This document shows positions 39,430-51,443 of a DNA stretch of 64,000 nt, one piece after another. Within the stretch, counting starts at the first letter, position 1. Each line of letters starts with the position of its first letter. Made by a program: the position numbers and the translations under genes. Source of the DNA: Rutidosis leptorrhynchoides (lineage: Eukaryota > Streptophyta > Magnoliopsida > Asterales > Asteraceae); NCBI RefSeq assembly GCF_046630445.1, contig NC_092334.1:101379501-101443500 (forward strand), in the 5' to 3' direction. Under the pieces are notes generated by a model that was given only the letters and a program-made list of their open reading frames with translations, was not told the DNA's origin and ran no database searches.

Positions 39430-39850
39430 ACTAGATACGACTTAGCATATGCTATAAGCAAGCTAAGTAGATACAAGAGTAATCCAAGTACATCTCATTA
39501 GAGTTATTTCAGTAACAGATATCTTGCAGTGATCGAGGGACACTGTGATGCAATTAGTTGAGGATATACCAAGATGGCCTAAGCTGGTGTCGGCCATATG
39601 TATACATTGTGATAGCCAATTGGTGATTGGTAGAGCTCATATCACAATGTGAAATGTATAATGGTATATATGACGTAGACATCATATAGTACGACAATTA
39701 ATCTCTACAAGAATTATCACTATTGGCTATGTGAAGTCAAATGATAATATTGCGGATCCGCTGATAAAAGGCTTAAGCAGAGAGTTAGTGTGTAAGACGT
39801 ACGTGGGAATGAGACTGAAGCCCTTGAAAGGCTAAGTTTATATGAAGGAA
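39430..39850 (+). pseudogene. Copia reverse transcriptase/RNase H C-terminal remnant
   Basis: Conceptual translation shows pieces typical of Copia RT-RNase H ends: YDLAYAISKLSRYKSNPSTSH (near 39434-39500) and, further on, NDNIADPLIKGLSRELV (about 39740-39792), the usual end of Copia Pol. Stops and frameshifts lie between them, so it is dead. Confidence 0.7.
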
Positions 39851-40312
39851 AACCTAACTCGCTTGACTGGAGATCCCAAAATCTGTGTTCAATAGGACAA
39901 CCTACTCGTATGAACTGGCGACGGTCACTGTGGGGGAGATAATTACTAAACTATCATCCCTTACATTTTTAAATGGAGTTCACTAATTAAGAGTAGACTT
40001 CCTAGTCCATTCCTAAAAGTGACATGTAAGAGGATAAGTCTATTGCTTTTAATGATTCAACTGAAATAACCACGCATGGTTAATCAGTAGCCATTCAGTG
40101 GTGAATCACCTATGCGAGAGAAGTGGGGTCGCTTCAAAGGGTATTGATTAGGGCACAATACTTGATAAGCTCTCGCAGAACCAGGCTAATGTTCATGACC
40201 ATAACGAACATAACTATGAGGACTTGACGTTGTCAGGGAGAGTCTTGTGTGAAGCGTATTGTCGCCTACACAAACGGCAGACGAGTTCAAAGACATCACC
40301 GTCTACTCAGAG

Positions 40313-40741
40313 CAAGGTTGCAAAAGACGTGAGACGAGGTCGAGACGGCCGGGTCCTAAAAAGGTCGAGACGTTCGAGACGGGGGTCGAGACGGACGTTA
40401 ACCAAAGTTGACTTTTAAATATATAAGTATATAAATGTATATATGTGTACATATTTCAAAGTCAAAAACTTTAATTGCCTAATTTTGTACTGATAATCGC
40501 TATCACCGTTGATATAATACAGAAAATTCAAACTATAATACGCCAAATTTTACCTATTTTACCGAATATCTGGCTTTTCCAAATTTTGAGAGACTTTGAC
40601 CTATTTTTTTTTCCAACTTTGACCCGAATTTTGACCGTTGACTGTCATATTAGACGGTTTTCTTCGAGACGGAACGAGCTAGTCACCAAACCGTCGCAAC
40701 GGGCGTCGAGACGGCTTGAGACGGGGTGTTCTGCAACAGTG
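40313..40741. mobile_element. hAT-type MITE (429 bp)
   Basis: An 8-bp duplication ACTCAGAG flanks the segment (40305-40312 and 40742-40749). The ends form imperfect terminal inverted repeats, CAAGGTTGCAAAA on the left and CACTGTTGCAGAA read from the right. GTCGAGACGG-type motifs cluster inside both ends. The 8-bp duplication and the CA..GTTGCA ends are typical of plant hAT elements. It is too short for a transposase; the ORF at 40224-40418 only straddles its edge. Confidence 0.75.
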
Positions 40742-40882
40742 ACTCAGAGCCAGTAGACTAAGTGCGTTTTCATAAGCGAAAGTTCAAAGGGTAACACCTA
40801 ATTATCGTATGCAAGATTCAACCGCTGAAACAAAATCAGAATATTGTTGTTTCTGAGATCGATCTCCATTCATGTGGGGGAT

Positions 40883-41484
40883 TGTTGTAAAAATAGTGTT
40901 GAAAAGTGTGTTTTCACCAATATTTGGACATAATATAATATATGATATTGTGATATATATTAGTGACTAGTTAGTGAATTTTGTAGCCTCTAACGAGGGC
41001 TTTAAAACGATCCAAAGTGTGTCCAAAACGAAATAAAGGTGAATGAGATATCGAGTCTCAAAGTTGTGCGTTTAGTGCAAATTCTAAAAGGTTTTTATAT
41101 TGTCCCACATCGGAAGTGGGTGGAAACTTAAGTATTGAGTTTCCACTATAAATAATGCCTTTGGGATTTGAAGAAAGACACACCAAAAAGTCATATAAGC
41201 ATTCTTATATGATTAGAGTTTCCTCTCATCCACAACAAGGTCTCCCCGTTCCGGTTACCTTTCAGGCAAGTGTTCAAGTTCGGCAGTACGCTGCTTCGGA
41301 CCGGTGTATCCTGAAAACAGACGTCGAATCTGTTTAAGGGAATTGTTTCAAACACAAGCCCGGTTCAACCTAATATCGGTTAGATCGTTTTTAACTTTCT
41401 CTTTTTGATTATTTATTACCAATCTGATTATTATTTTGTGATAACATGTTTAGTTAATTCAGTTTCATATACATATTTCCTACA
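40883..41484 (+). repeat. Copia 3' LTR (602 bp)
   Basis: Begins TGTTGTAAAAATAG right after the polypurine tract and ends TTTCCTACA. A TATA-like ACTATAAATAA lies near 41143. The matching 5' LTR is not in the window. Confidence 0.75.
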
Positions 41485-43504
41485 ATAGATTTATTTTTAG
41501 TGAACTTTGTTAAATGGTATGTCTACTTCTCACCCTTGTATAATGAAGAATTAATAAAAATAACCCTTAAAAGTTCAAGAAAACTATTTACTATCACATT
41601 CTGCACCAACAGGTACATACCATTGGCAGGTAAAAAAGAGATGATCATGAAGAGTAGTAGACATGACAACTTTAAGAAACGAAAGCCAAACTAAAATTCT
41701 TTACTTGATGAAAGCGATGCCCATTACAAGTAATCGGTATTAACGGGTTAGGGCGTTAATCAATTACATGATTGGGCAAATATTAATCAGTATTTTGTTT
41801 ATTTTTCACCCAACTCAAAATCGCCTTTTACCACATCATTAAACACTTTCCAACAAATATTTGACAAACAAACTTAACACAAACCATAATAACCTATCAT
41901 ATATCATAAATTTGACATTGCCACATTGGGTCGACAAAGTGTTCGATTAGGGGTATGTGGATGTCGCTATCGATCCGAATATTGGGTCAAAATCCCCGAC
42001 AGTCCTTATTTCTGTTCAGGCCAGAAAGTTATTGAATGCAGAGGTTTCCGTGGTGTTAAGTGTCAGTTTTATTGAAATAAAGAAGAAATTGACTAAGAAC
42101 AATAATTCAAAGACGGTGGTCGGTCTTCTATTCGTAACGTTGAGAGTAAATTTCAAATAGGAGGGGGACGGAGAAAGCTGGTTCATACTCTTATCGGTTA
42201 CGTGAGAACGAGGATCATTTTGATTTTAGAGATGCAGTTCAAAATCTGTTTAATGAGGTGCAAGTCGATGATCGTGCGAGTGTTTCTTCGAAGGTGGGTA
42301 TCGAGCCGACTAACAAGGTTTTATCCGAGATCTTGAAGATCATGGAATACTTGCTCCCTCTTCGTCAATCTTGGTTGGGGATAATGTTCCTTCCTACAAG
42401 ATCATTAATCGCTACTGGAAGAATATTCATCGAGAAACGATGAATGGTAAAATGGAAAAAAAATGGGGCATATTGGTTAAATAGCGTGTTGTTAGTTTTA
42501 TAGCTTTATAGTTTCATGCCCGTTTTGTGTTTATCGTTAGTAAGGTTGTAGGTAATTGGTTTTGCTATTCGTGTATATTGTTATTTTCTTTAGCATAGTT
42601 ATGGTTCGTCTGTTATGCGGATTATTTTCGTCAATGTAGAGGCTCAATTTTAGCTAGTTATCGAATGTTTAGTCACTTTCTAGGATTCAAGCCTCTTCAA
42701 TTATTGGTTTTGTCTTTTGATTAAATACTGCCACATCACACCTTAAACCCTCTACCTCCTATAAAAACCTTGAATTTAACTCCAAATCACAATCAAGATA
42801 ATGGGTGGTCTAAGTTAATTAATAATGTTGATATACAATATACAATCTAGGTGGACTGATAATACGCATCGCCGTGTCTCCCGAGTTCTCAAATTTGTAT
42901 TAGTTAATTTTTAAAATACATCTCTGATTATGACTCTTAAATCTTTTTTAGAATTGCGATGACAAGTCTATTTCTGTTGGAGATGAAAGCATTTTTGACA
43001 ACAAAATCGAGTTTTTACCGAATGACTCGACATCATTATTTAATATTTCTACTTGAAATACAATAATGTTATATTATGTCAATTTAAAAGAGATAAAAGA
43101 TAAACTTATAGACACTTCATTCAATTGTAAAGCTCTTTGTTACGGAAAAATATAAGTGCAATGTAACGTGGTATTAAAAAAAAAAAGTCACAAATAACTA
43201 ATTTGTACGCAATTAACAAGGATTGATATGACCATTAAATAGATTCCAAGGGCCTAACATAACTTTCACACAGATCAGATTCTGCACCAACAGTTGCATA
43301 GCATTGGCAGGTAAAAAAAGATATGATCATGATAAGAAAAATGTAAAAATGACAACTTAAGAAACCAGAACCAAAGTGCATTAAATTCAATAACAAAACC
43401 TACTCATAATCCCCCTAAAGGGCAACATAAAAAAAGTACCAATAACCAAATTCATGTTCACCAAAATAAACGACAAATTTAACCAAAAAAATAAGTTGAC
43501 AAAT
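41485..43504. other. Intergenic, with a decayed copy of the HSP90 3' flank
   Basis: 41590-41697 resembles 43270-43376, just past the HSP90 stop: TTCTGCACCAACAG, then CATTGGCAGGTAAAAAA and ATGATCATGA in the same order. In between (41700-43260) short ORFs at 41957 and 42258 show no domain I recognise. A TATA-like CTATAAAAACC near 42763, before an ATG, could be a promoter remnant. The end (43380-43504) is presumably HSP90 3' UTR. Confidence 0.5.
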
Positions 43505-46500
43505 TTAGTCAACTTCCTCCATCTTGCTCTCTGCATCAGCATCACCTTCTTCCTCAAGTGCAGGCATGTCAACATCACCATCACCAGCATCTTCATCAAT
43601 GCTCAAACCAAGCTTCAACATCCTATGAATACGGTTACCAAACGTGTTAGGATCATCAAGACTAAACCCAGAAGTGAGCAATGCAGTCTCAAACAGCAAC
43701 ATCACCAAATCTTTCACCGATTTATCGTTCTTATCAGCATCCGCCCTCTTCCTCAACTCCTCCATAATCGGGTTCTCTGGATTAATTTCCATAGTCTTCT
43801 TACTCGACATGTAACCAGCCATGCTCGAATCCCTTAAAGCTTGCGCTTTCATAATCCTTTCCATGTTTGCAGTCCAACCGTATTCACCAGTAACCAAACA
43901 GCAAGGAGAGTCCACAACCCGGTCTGAAACGATCACCTTCTCCACCTTATCACCCAAAACATCCTTAATCACCTTACACAGACCCTCAAACTTTTCCTTT
44001 AAAGCTTCCTTCTTTTTCTTCTCATCTTCACTTTCATCAAGCTTCAAACCTTCTTTAGTTGCAGAAACCAATTTCTTACCCTCGAACTCCTTGAGCTGAC
44101 CAACTGCATACTCGTCAATAGCATCCACCATGTACAGCACCTCGTACCCCCTTTTCTTCAGTTTCTCCAAAAACGGAGAGTTCTCAACAGCTTTCTTGCT
44201 TTCACCAGTTATGTAATAAATGTCACTCTGGTTCTCCTTCATCCTCGTTACGTAATCCTTCAAGCTAGTCATCTCGTCTCCACTTTTTGTAGAATGGTAA
44301 CGAAGCAACTCAGCTAGCTTCGTCTTGTTCTGCGAATCTTCATGGATACCCAGCTTTAGATTCTTGGAAAAAGCTTCATAAAACTTGTTATAATCTTCCT
44401 TGTTTTCAGCAATCTCTTGAAACAAGTCAATGCACTTCTTGACCAAATTCTTTCTAATGACCTTTAAAATCTTGTTTTGTTGCAGCATCTCACGAGAGAT
44501 GTTAAGAGGAAGATCTTCGGAATCCACAATACCCTTTACAAAGCTCAAGTATTCGGGAATGAGCTCTTCACAGTTATCCATGATAAACACACGGCGAACG
44601 TACAACTTGATGTTGTTCGGCTTCTTCTTGGTGTCAAAGAGATCAAACGGTGCTCGTTTGGGTACAAAAAGAATGGCCTTGAATTCCAACTGACCCTCGA
44701 CTGAAAAATGTTTCACGCTCAAATGATCCTCCCAATCGTTAGTTAAACTCTTGTAAAAAGCAGCATACTCTTCTTTAGTAATCTCTTCAGGCTTCCTCAT
44801 CCAAATCGGCTTCTGCTTGTTCACCAAGGACCATTCATGCGAAACTTCCTTGATCTTCTTCTCTTCCTTCTCCTTTTCTTCATCAACTTCCTCAACTTTA
44901 CCTTCCTCTTCTTTCTTCTCTTCATCGTCTTCATCATCAGAAATTTCTTTTTCAGTTGTCTTCTCAACCCATAAAGAGATCGGGTAACTGATGAACTCGG
45001 AATGCTTCTTGATCAAATCTTTGAGCCTGCGCTCTTCGAGGTATTCAAGCTGGTCCTCCTTTAAGTAAAGTGTCATCTTAGTACCTCTGCCTAGGGTTTC
45101 ACCAGATGTGTCCCTGGTAACTGTGAACGACCCGCCAGCTTGAGACTCCCAAACATACTGTTCATCATCATTATGTTTAGTTGTTACCACAACTTTGTCA
45201 GCAACCAAATAAGCAGAGTAGAAACCAACACCAAACTGTCCAATCATGCTAACATCTGCACCAGCTGCTATAGCTTCCATGAACTCTTTGGTGCCAGATC
45301 TTGCAATAGTACCCAAATTGTTCACCAAATCTGAACATAATATAATATACAAGGTCACAACATCTTCGATTGAAAGCACATTAATAGAAAAGTGAAAACA
45401 GTACAAAATACAGTAATATTTACTCACCAGCCTTTGTCATCCCAACCCCACTGTCAACGATGGTCAACGTGTTGTTCGTCTTGTCAGGGATGATATGAAT
45501 AAAAAGCTCGGGTTGCGCATCTAGCTTACTCTTGTCAGTCAAGCTCTCAAATCGAATTTTGTCCAGAGCCTAAAAAGAGTATACATATTATCATTTAGTA
45601 AAGTTTTGATATACAGACAGACTATCACTATAGCAGTTCTAGAAATCTATAATCTTGTGGCACAAACAGAATAACATATGTGTCGACCAAGCAGCAAATC
45701 AGCTATTAGCATAAGTTGTAAAAGTGCAACATGTAAATTCATACATAACTAATTATTAACTTTATTGTCAACAATGGCATCAGCAAACGACTCGATAGTC
45801 CACTGGGGATTTAACAGCTCAAAATATCTGCACTACTCATAGGTAATTTTGTTCTAAATTTTATTTTTTATTCTGGCGATCTAACATCCATGTAATGACA
45901 TTTGTGTGAACAATGTAATATTATTTTGTTAAGTTTGTAATAGACCCTAATTGCTAGATCACCTAATTGAGACCAAACAAAATTACATCATCACCTATAG
46001 ACAAGTATAGTATAAAACATTATTTGACCAATTATGATAGAACAAAAAAATTTAAAAATATTTTTTAAATGGTTAATTGTAATCATGTTATTCAAATTCT
46101 AACACTATTAATCTAGTTTCCTTATAGCATGATAATAAGGATGCTTGATCCTACAATTAGCAATCAATAATTCATAAATCATAAAACACACAAAAGCAGA
46201 GTTTATAATCAGCCAATCGAGCACTACATGTATAACTATAATTTGACACATTCACAAATTCGATAACTGTATATCTATTCTATAAGTGTTTGATAGCTTT
46301 TTTGCAATATTTCAAAGTAAGAAACGTCAACAAATTAGATTTGTCAAATAAGGCACTACATAGATTTGATATTTGTTCATTATCAGATGCAAATATGCAT
46401 GAACAACATAAAATTTGAGAATTCGTCGATATTGATTCTTTAAAACTTATCAAACACTTCAATTGCATATATATATAGAACATTATCAAATCTGTATTCT

Positions 46501-46716
46501 ATATAAAAAAATTCCATAAGAGAGTAAACGGATCGAACAGATAAAAACGTCAAACAATCATAATTTAGTAAGAAAAAGTATACGAAGACTTACATCGGAT
46601 GAATTACTAATAAGCTCACGAAGAAAAATCTCCTTGTTGCTGTAGAATGTGTTGATGATGAGACTCAGCAACTGGTTGATTTCAGCTTGAAACGCAAACG
46701 TCTCGGTGTCCGCCAT
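43505..46716 (-). CDS. HSP90: Cytosolic heat shock protein 90
   Basis: Three exons on the minus strand: 46594-46716, 45428-45569 and 43505-45330. Introns are 46593-45570 (1024 bp, GTAAGT...TAG) and 45427-45331 (97 bp, GTGAGT...CAG). They join in frame to 696 codons plus stop, the usual length for plant cytosolic HSP90. HSP90 is an ATP-dependent chaperone that matures kinases, receptors and immune sensors as a dimer. The N-terminal ATPase domain has [23 protein letters not shown] and [14 protein letters not shown]. An acidic/lysine-rich linker, the middle domain and the dimerisation domain follow. The last residues, MEEVD, bind TPR co-chaperones and mark the cytosolic class; no organelle signal or ER-retention tail is present. 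No stop or frameshift is seen. It is the only intact host gene in the window. Confidence 0.97.
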
Positions 46717-46828
46717 TGATTGATTCGCACGAGAAATTGAATATTTACGAGAAAATTGAGCGACTGAATTTTTGATTTTGAATCAGAAGAATGAATGAGT
46801 GCGGATGAATAATGGGGGGGTTTATAAA
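46717..46828 (-). promoter_or_regulatory. HSP90 5' UTR and TATA box
   Basis: A TATA box (TTTATAAA, 46821-46828) lies about 105 bp upstream of the ATG at 46716, which suggests a 5' UTR of roughly 70-80 nt. A CCCCCCC run follows the box on the minus strand. GAA and TTC blocks lie further upstream (46850-46925), but I could not assemble a canonical heat shock element. Confidence 0.6.
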
Positions 46829-47053
46829 AGAGGTGTTAGGGTTTCTAGATCCTTCTATAGAGGAAGGAGACTCGTTTGTGTTTTGTACCCTTCTTAAGGA
46901 AGGATCGAGAGAATTTGAAGAAGATACATGCGTAAAATATGGTAATCTCGATGTTGAGCAACGAATTTTTTTTTTTTTTTTTTTAATTAATAGAATTGAA
47001 TTATTAAATAATTAAAAAATATAGAAAATAAAAATTTGAGAAGTTACATATGG
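46829..47053. other. HSP90 upstream region
   Basis: Promoter-proximal sequence with a T-run (46966-46983) on the plus strand. No other feature seen. Confidence 0.4.
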
Positions 47054-47365
47054 TAAGATAAACTTAACCAGATAGTCCGTGTAAGATAAACTTAATCAGA
47101 TAGAACCTGTAATATGTAATTATTAACCTTTTATCACTAAAAGTGATGGAAATTGACGTAGTTTTATTTATACTTTGTTGTAGTTTCGAGTTTGCGTTCA
47201 CCTATGATAAGATAAACTTAATCAGATAGTCCATGTAAGATAAACTTAATCAGATAGTCCCTTTAATATGTAATTATTATTAACCTTTTATCACTAAAAG
47301 TTGTGGAAATTGATGTAGTTTTAGTTATACTTTGTTGTAGTTTCGAGTTTGCGTTCACATTATAA
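47054..47365. repeat. Tandem duplication, 2 units of about 154 bp
   Basis: Units begin at 47054 and 47208. Each holds two copies of GATAAACTTAA(T/C)CAGATAG and then TTTTATCACTAAAAGT and TAGTTTCGAGTTTGCGTTCAC. Differences are few, so the duplication is fairly young. Confidence 0.85.
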
Positions 47366-47489
47366 ACGATCCCTTAACTTTGCCTATATTTTCACATCGG
47401 TCCCTCAAGTTTACACTTTTTAATGGGTGAAAAGTGTAAATTATATAATTTAATTAAAATATAAAAAACTAAATCCACCCGAAATTATA

Positions 47490-48009
47490 ACGGGCCCTAT
47501 CTTCTCGCTGGGTGCGAGTTAAATTTTTCAGAGACCACCGTTCAACTCGAAAATATCTTACCAACCCAACGGGACTAACTATACGCGAAACGAACACTTC
47601 TAAAAAAAACGCTAAACACAACGACAACCCTTATCTTCCCGCTCGGCACAAGTTAATTTTTTTCGACGACATCGCCAGACTCGAAATAATCTTATAAACA
47701 AAACGAAACTAACCACGTTAAAAACAGGCACTTTTTAAAAAACGCTAAACACAACGACAGCCCATATCTTCCTCATCGACGCGAGTTAAATTTTTCCGAC
47801 AGCACCGTTATACTCGAAATAATTTTATCAACAAAACGAAACTAACTACGTTCGAAACGGATACTTTTTAAAAAACACTAAAGACAGCGACACCTACAAT
47901 GGCGCTTAACACATGACCCGTTTTCCCCCTGTAAATACACAACACTACATTAAATATGAATACGCAGGCCGAAAGCCCCCGCCGCAACGCGCGGGCCGGT
48001 CCGAACTAG
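47490..48009 (+). mobile_element. Helitron-type 3' end with a 133-bp tandem array
   Basis: Three diverged units of 133 bp (marked by CGCTAAACACAACGAC at 47610 and 47743 and a variant at 47876) precede a GC-rich hairpin. Stem CCCGC at 47978-47982 pairs with GCGGG at 47991-47995. CTAG (48006-48009) and a host T follow, which is the Helitron 3' signature. No 5' TC end or Rep/helicase gene is visible, so it would be non-autonomous and its left border is unknown. Confidence 0.55.
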
Positions 48010-48093
48010 TACATTTCTAAAATAGTCCTTAGGGTTTTATTTTGATTGATGTAGTTCTTGTAATTCCTCTTATGTTCGAAAATTGTCCATGTA

Positions 48094-48981
48094 TGAAATG
48101 CCCTGTTCATATTAATTATAAACGTTTCATATTAATTGGTTTCTTTGTGAGGTTTTGACCTCTATATGAGACGTTTTTCAAATCTTGCATTCGTTTTTAA
48201 AAAACAACCATAACCTTTATATTGAATAAAGGTCTTAATGACATAATTTAGATTGTCTATCAAAGACAATCTCCTCAAATAAATAAGTTTTTACACAACC
48301 CATTACAATATGATCAAATATATTACAAAAAATGCTCCGAATGCAAGTTTAAACAATATAAACAATTATGCCGACTCCAAATCTTGACCTTGGGTTGGCA
48401 TACGACAGCGGGAGCGTTTTTAATATTCACCTGAGAATAAACATGCTTAAAACGTCAACAAAAATGTTGGTGAGTCATAGGTTTAATTTCTATATAATAA
48501 TCATAACATTTAATAAGCCACAAGATTTTATTTAATTAAATGCGCAGGATCATTACAACTGCAAAAATCATTCATACGATGAGTCGCCTGGTAACCGACC
48601 TTAACATAGAGCGCTTAAGATATCTGGCATCATACATTCCACTATTCAAATGTATGACAAGAACCCTTCGAAGTACTAAAGCATTTCCACTATTCGAAAA
48701 TGGGGGTGGTTGGTGCCCGTAGATCTACCTTTAGGATTCACGTCAATTAGTGTTTTTCACTAATTCTTAGGTTACCAAGCATAATAATAATAAGTACAGA
48801 TATCCGGTATAACAAAACTGTCGTAGAATGTAGTTTCATGAACTTGTGCTTGTATTCTCATCCCAAAATAATTTAGATAGTAAAAATGAGACTATAACTC
48901 ACTTGTGATGATTTCCGAATAGATGGTGATAAGACTTGGCCTTTTGACAAATTAACCTAATAATAATATTCTTGTGTCAAG

Positions 48982-49013
<32 letters not shown>

Positions 49014-49410
49014 TATTCCATACTTATGATACTTGTGATAATTTTAATTGTCCATTGTTAGTAGTCCAACGTCCGTAGTCCAATAGTTCAATAGTCCAAT
49101 AGTCCAACAGTATAAACATATATATAAATATAAATGCGTATATTGTGTTAGAATTCACTAACACTATAATATATTGTCTTAATATAATAAGACACATAAT
49201 ATGTATATTGTCTGAAGCAATCCGCGACCCATTGTATACATGTCTCAGGCTCGATCACAACTCAAAGTATATAATATTTTGGAATCCACTTCGACCTACA
49301 GCTAACTTGAAATTACTGCCAATGGTGTCTTATAGTTCGTTCCAATAATATATATAGAAGAAATCAAAATGATATGTCAAAACGCTGTATACGGATCCAC
49401 GGTGATCAAG

Positions 49411-49484
<74 letters not shown>

Positions 49485-51392
49485 TGTCTTACGATATTTA
49501 TTGCGACTATAATATATTGTCGTAGAACTTAATCACGACTATTATAAATTGTATTTCCATAAGTTCGGGAACAAGACATGTATAAATACATGTAGGATAC
49601 AAGGTAAGTTAGCTAGGATAAGGTTAGCTTCCATTTTTATTAATCAAAACCGTAGCTAAAAACAAGCAAAAATATCCAATTTTGTTTTACTCATAATTTC
49701 TTCGTTACAAATCCGTTTTGAGTGATTCGAGTTGTCATGGTTTCGTATCGAACTCAACATTATTAATCTTAACAGAAAAAGTATAAGTTTATAGTCAAAA
49801 ATACAGCTTAGGTGTCAAATAAGAGAAGATAGTCATATCCGTCGTAAGAACGACATCTTGATGACCCTTTTGAAAAACATACTTCCACTTAGAGTTTAAC
49901 CATGGATTTTGAATATATTTCATATCCATATAAAATAAGATTTTTCACCAAAGAAAATCTTTTAATTCAAAGTTTAAGATAAGTTTTTAAAATTAAACCC
50001 AAAACAGCCCCCGATGATCTATGACGGCGTATGTTCAGTTTTAAGGTGTTCTTCGTGTTTACAAGTTTTATATCCTTATGTTTGCTTGACATACTGTCAT
50101 AATACATGTGTTGAAGTATTTTAAAAGTCAAGTTAGAAGGATTAAATTTGTTTGTGAACAAGTTTAGAATTAATATAAACTATGTTCTTGTTGTTGTAAG
50201 TTATAAACTCATAATAAGATAGCTATATGGATATGAATCGAAAAAGATTATGAATAAGGTGACTACCTCAAATTAAATGAACAAAGTTGCTGAGAAAAAT
50301 AAGATGATAATCTTGTGATCAAAGATATCCTTGATGGCTTGTAATTCTTGGAGTAGAATCATGGAATGAACAAAAGTTCGAATAAGATTTCTATCTTGAA
50401 TTAAGATAGTTATAAGTATATGAATTGAACCAAAGCTTATATATGATTCTTACCTTGATAAAGAGGAGTAGATGAGTTAACAAAGTGTTCTTGAAGCTAG
50501 TTTATGATCAAAGTGAATGAAGATTTTCTAGTACTTGAAGTATGTGTGTTTAAAGAGTGTTTAAAGAGTAAGAAATGGAGAGAATACTTGGAGTTCTTGT
50601 GTGTGAGTATTATGAGAGTGAATGTAAGTTAAATAGCTAATATGAATGAGTAAAAAGAGTGTTAAAAGTCGTGGTTCATGCATATGGTTAAGAGACTTTA
50701 TCAAAATTTGGAATATAGCATAATAATGCACACTAGAAGTTAAATGTTGGTTCCCACAAGTCTCCATCATGTTTATCCTTGTCTTGTGACTCATAGGGCT
50801 GCTAAGGAGGCTATAATTGGTATTTCATATTGGTATATACTCATAGTATTTAAGTATGGAAGCTGGGTATGATACGGGTATAAATACCGAATGAATAAGA
50901 ATAGAATTCTTAATGGAATTGAATGAGATTATGAGTATAGCTATCTTTGTTGAGTATAAGTATGTTAGTATATATGTTTAAGTCCTTCAAAAGTGTATTA
51001 ATACATATTAATACAATACATATACATACATTTTAATTTAGAAGTTATTACAACGTTAATCGTTATATATATATATATGTATATAATCTTGAAGTCTTTA
51101 AGTTAGTAATCTCATTTTATGTATATAACCAATTGTTATTATATGTAATGAGATACTTAAATATCATTTTATCAAATCATAAGTATATATATATATCCAT
51201 ATATACATCATTATATAATTATTTCGAGTTATGACGTTCGTGAATCGTCAGAAAAACTGGGTGACCAAACATTTGTATAAAATTCATTTCAAATAACCAA
51301 ATCTTAATGAGTTTGATCGCTTAACATGTTGGAAACATTAATTACGTAAATATTAATCTTCTATATATTAGCGGAAAATCTGGGTCGTTACA
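48094..51392 (-). repeat. T1 3' LTR (3.3 kb)
   Basis: In its own orientation it starts TGTAACGACCCAG and ends GGGCATTTCA. It contains TA microsatellites at 48979-49007 and 49412-49482. It matches the inverted T2 LTR, for example at the GAGAATAAACATGCTT block (48430). Short ORFs inside have no recognisable domain. Confidence 0.85.
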
Positions 51393-51443
51393 TTACACAC
51401 CCGTTAAATTAAATTTCGTCCCGAAATTTAGAATTGTACCTAG

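Larger units (their letters stand above)
38643..41484 (+). mobile_element. Degenerate Ty1/Copia element, 3' part
   Basis: A decayed Copia pol 3' end, a long untranslated region, the polypurine tract TGTGGGGGAT (ending at 40882) and a 602-bp 3' LTR survive. The left side is cut by A1. 38643-39430 is AT-rich with many stops in all frames and I recognise nothing in it, though it is presumably older Copia pol sequence. The hAT-type MITE at 40313-40741 is nested in the untranslated region. Confidence 0.65.

Noticed and set aside
40224..40418. Arginine-rich 64-codon ORF
   Set aside because: Straddles the border of the MITE; composition comes from GTCGAGACGG repeats.
46850..46925. Heat shock elements upstream of HSP90
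   Set aside because: GAA and TTC blocks exist but spacing does not give three alternating units of 5 bp.
47054..47889. CRISPR-like repeat array
   Set aside because: Plant nuclear tandem repeats without unique spacers of constant length.
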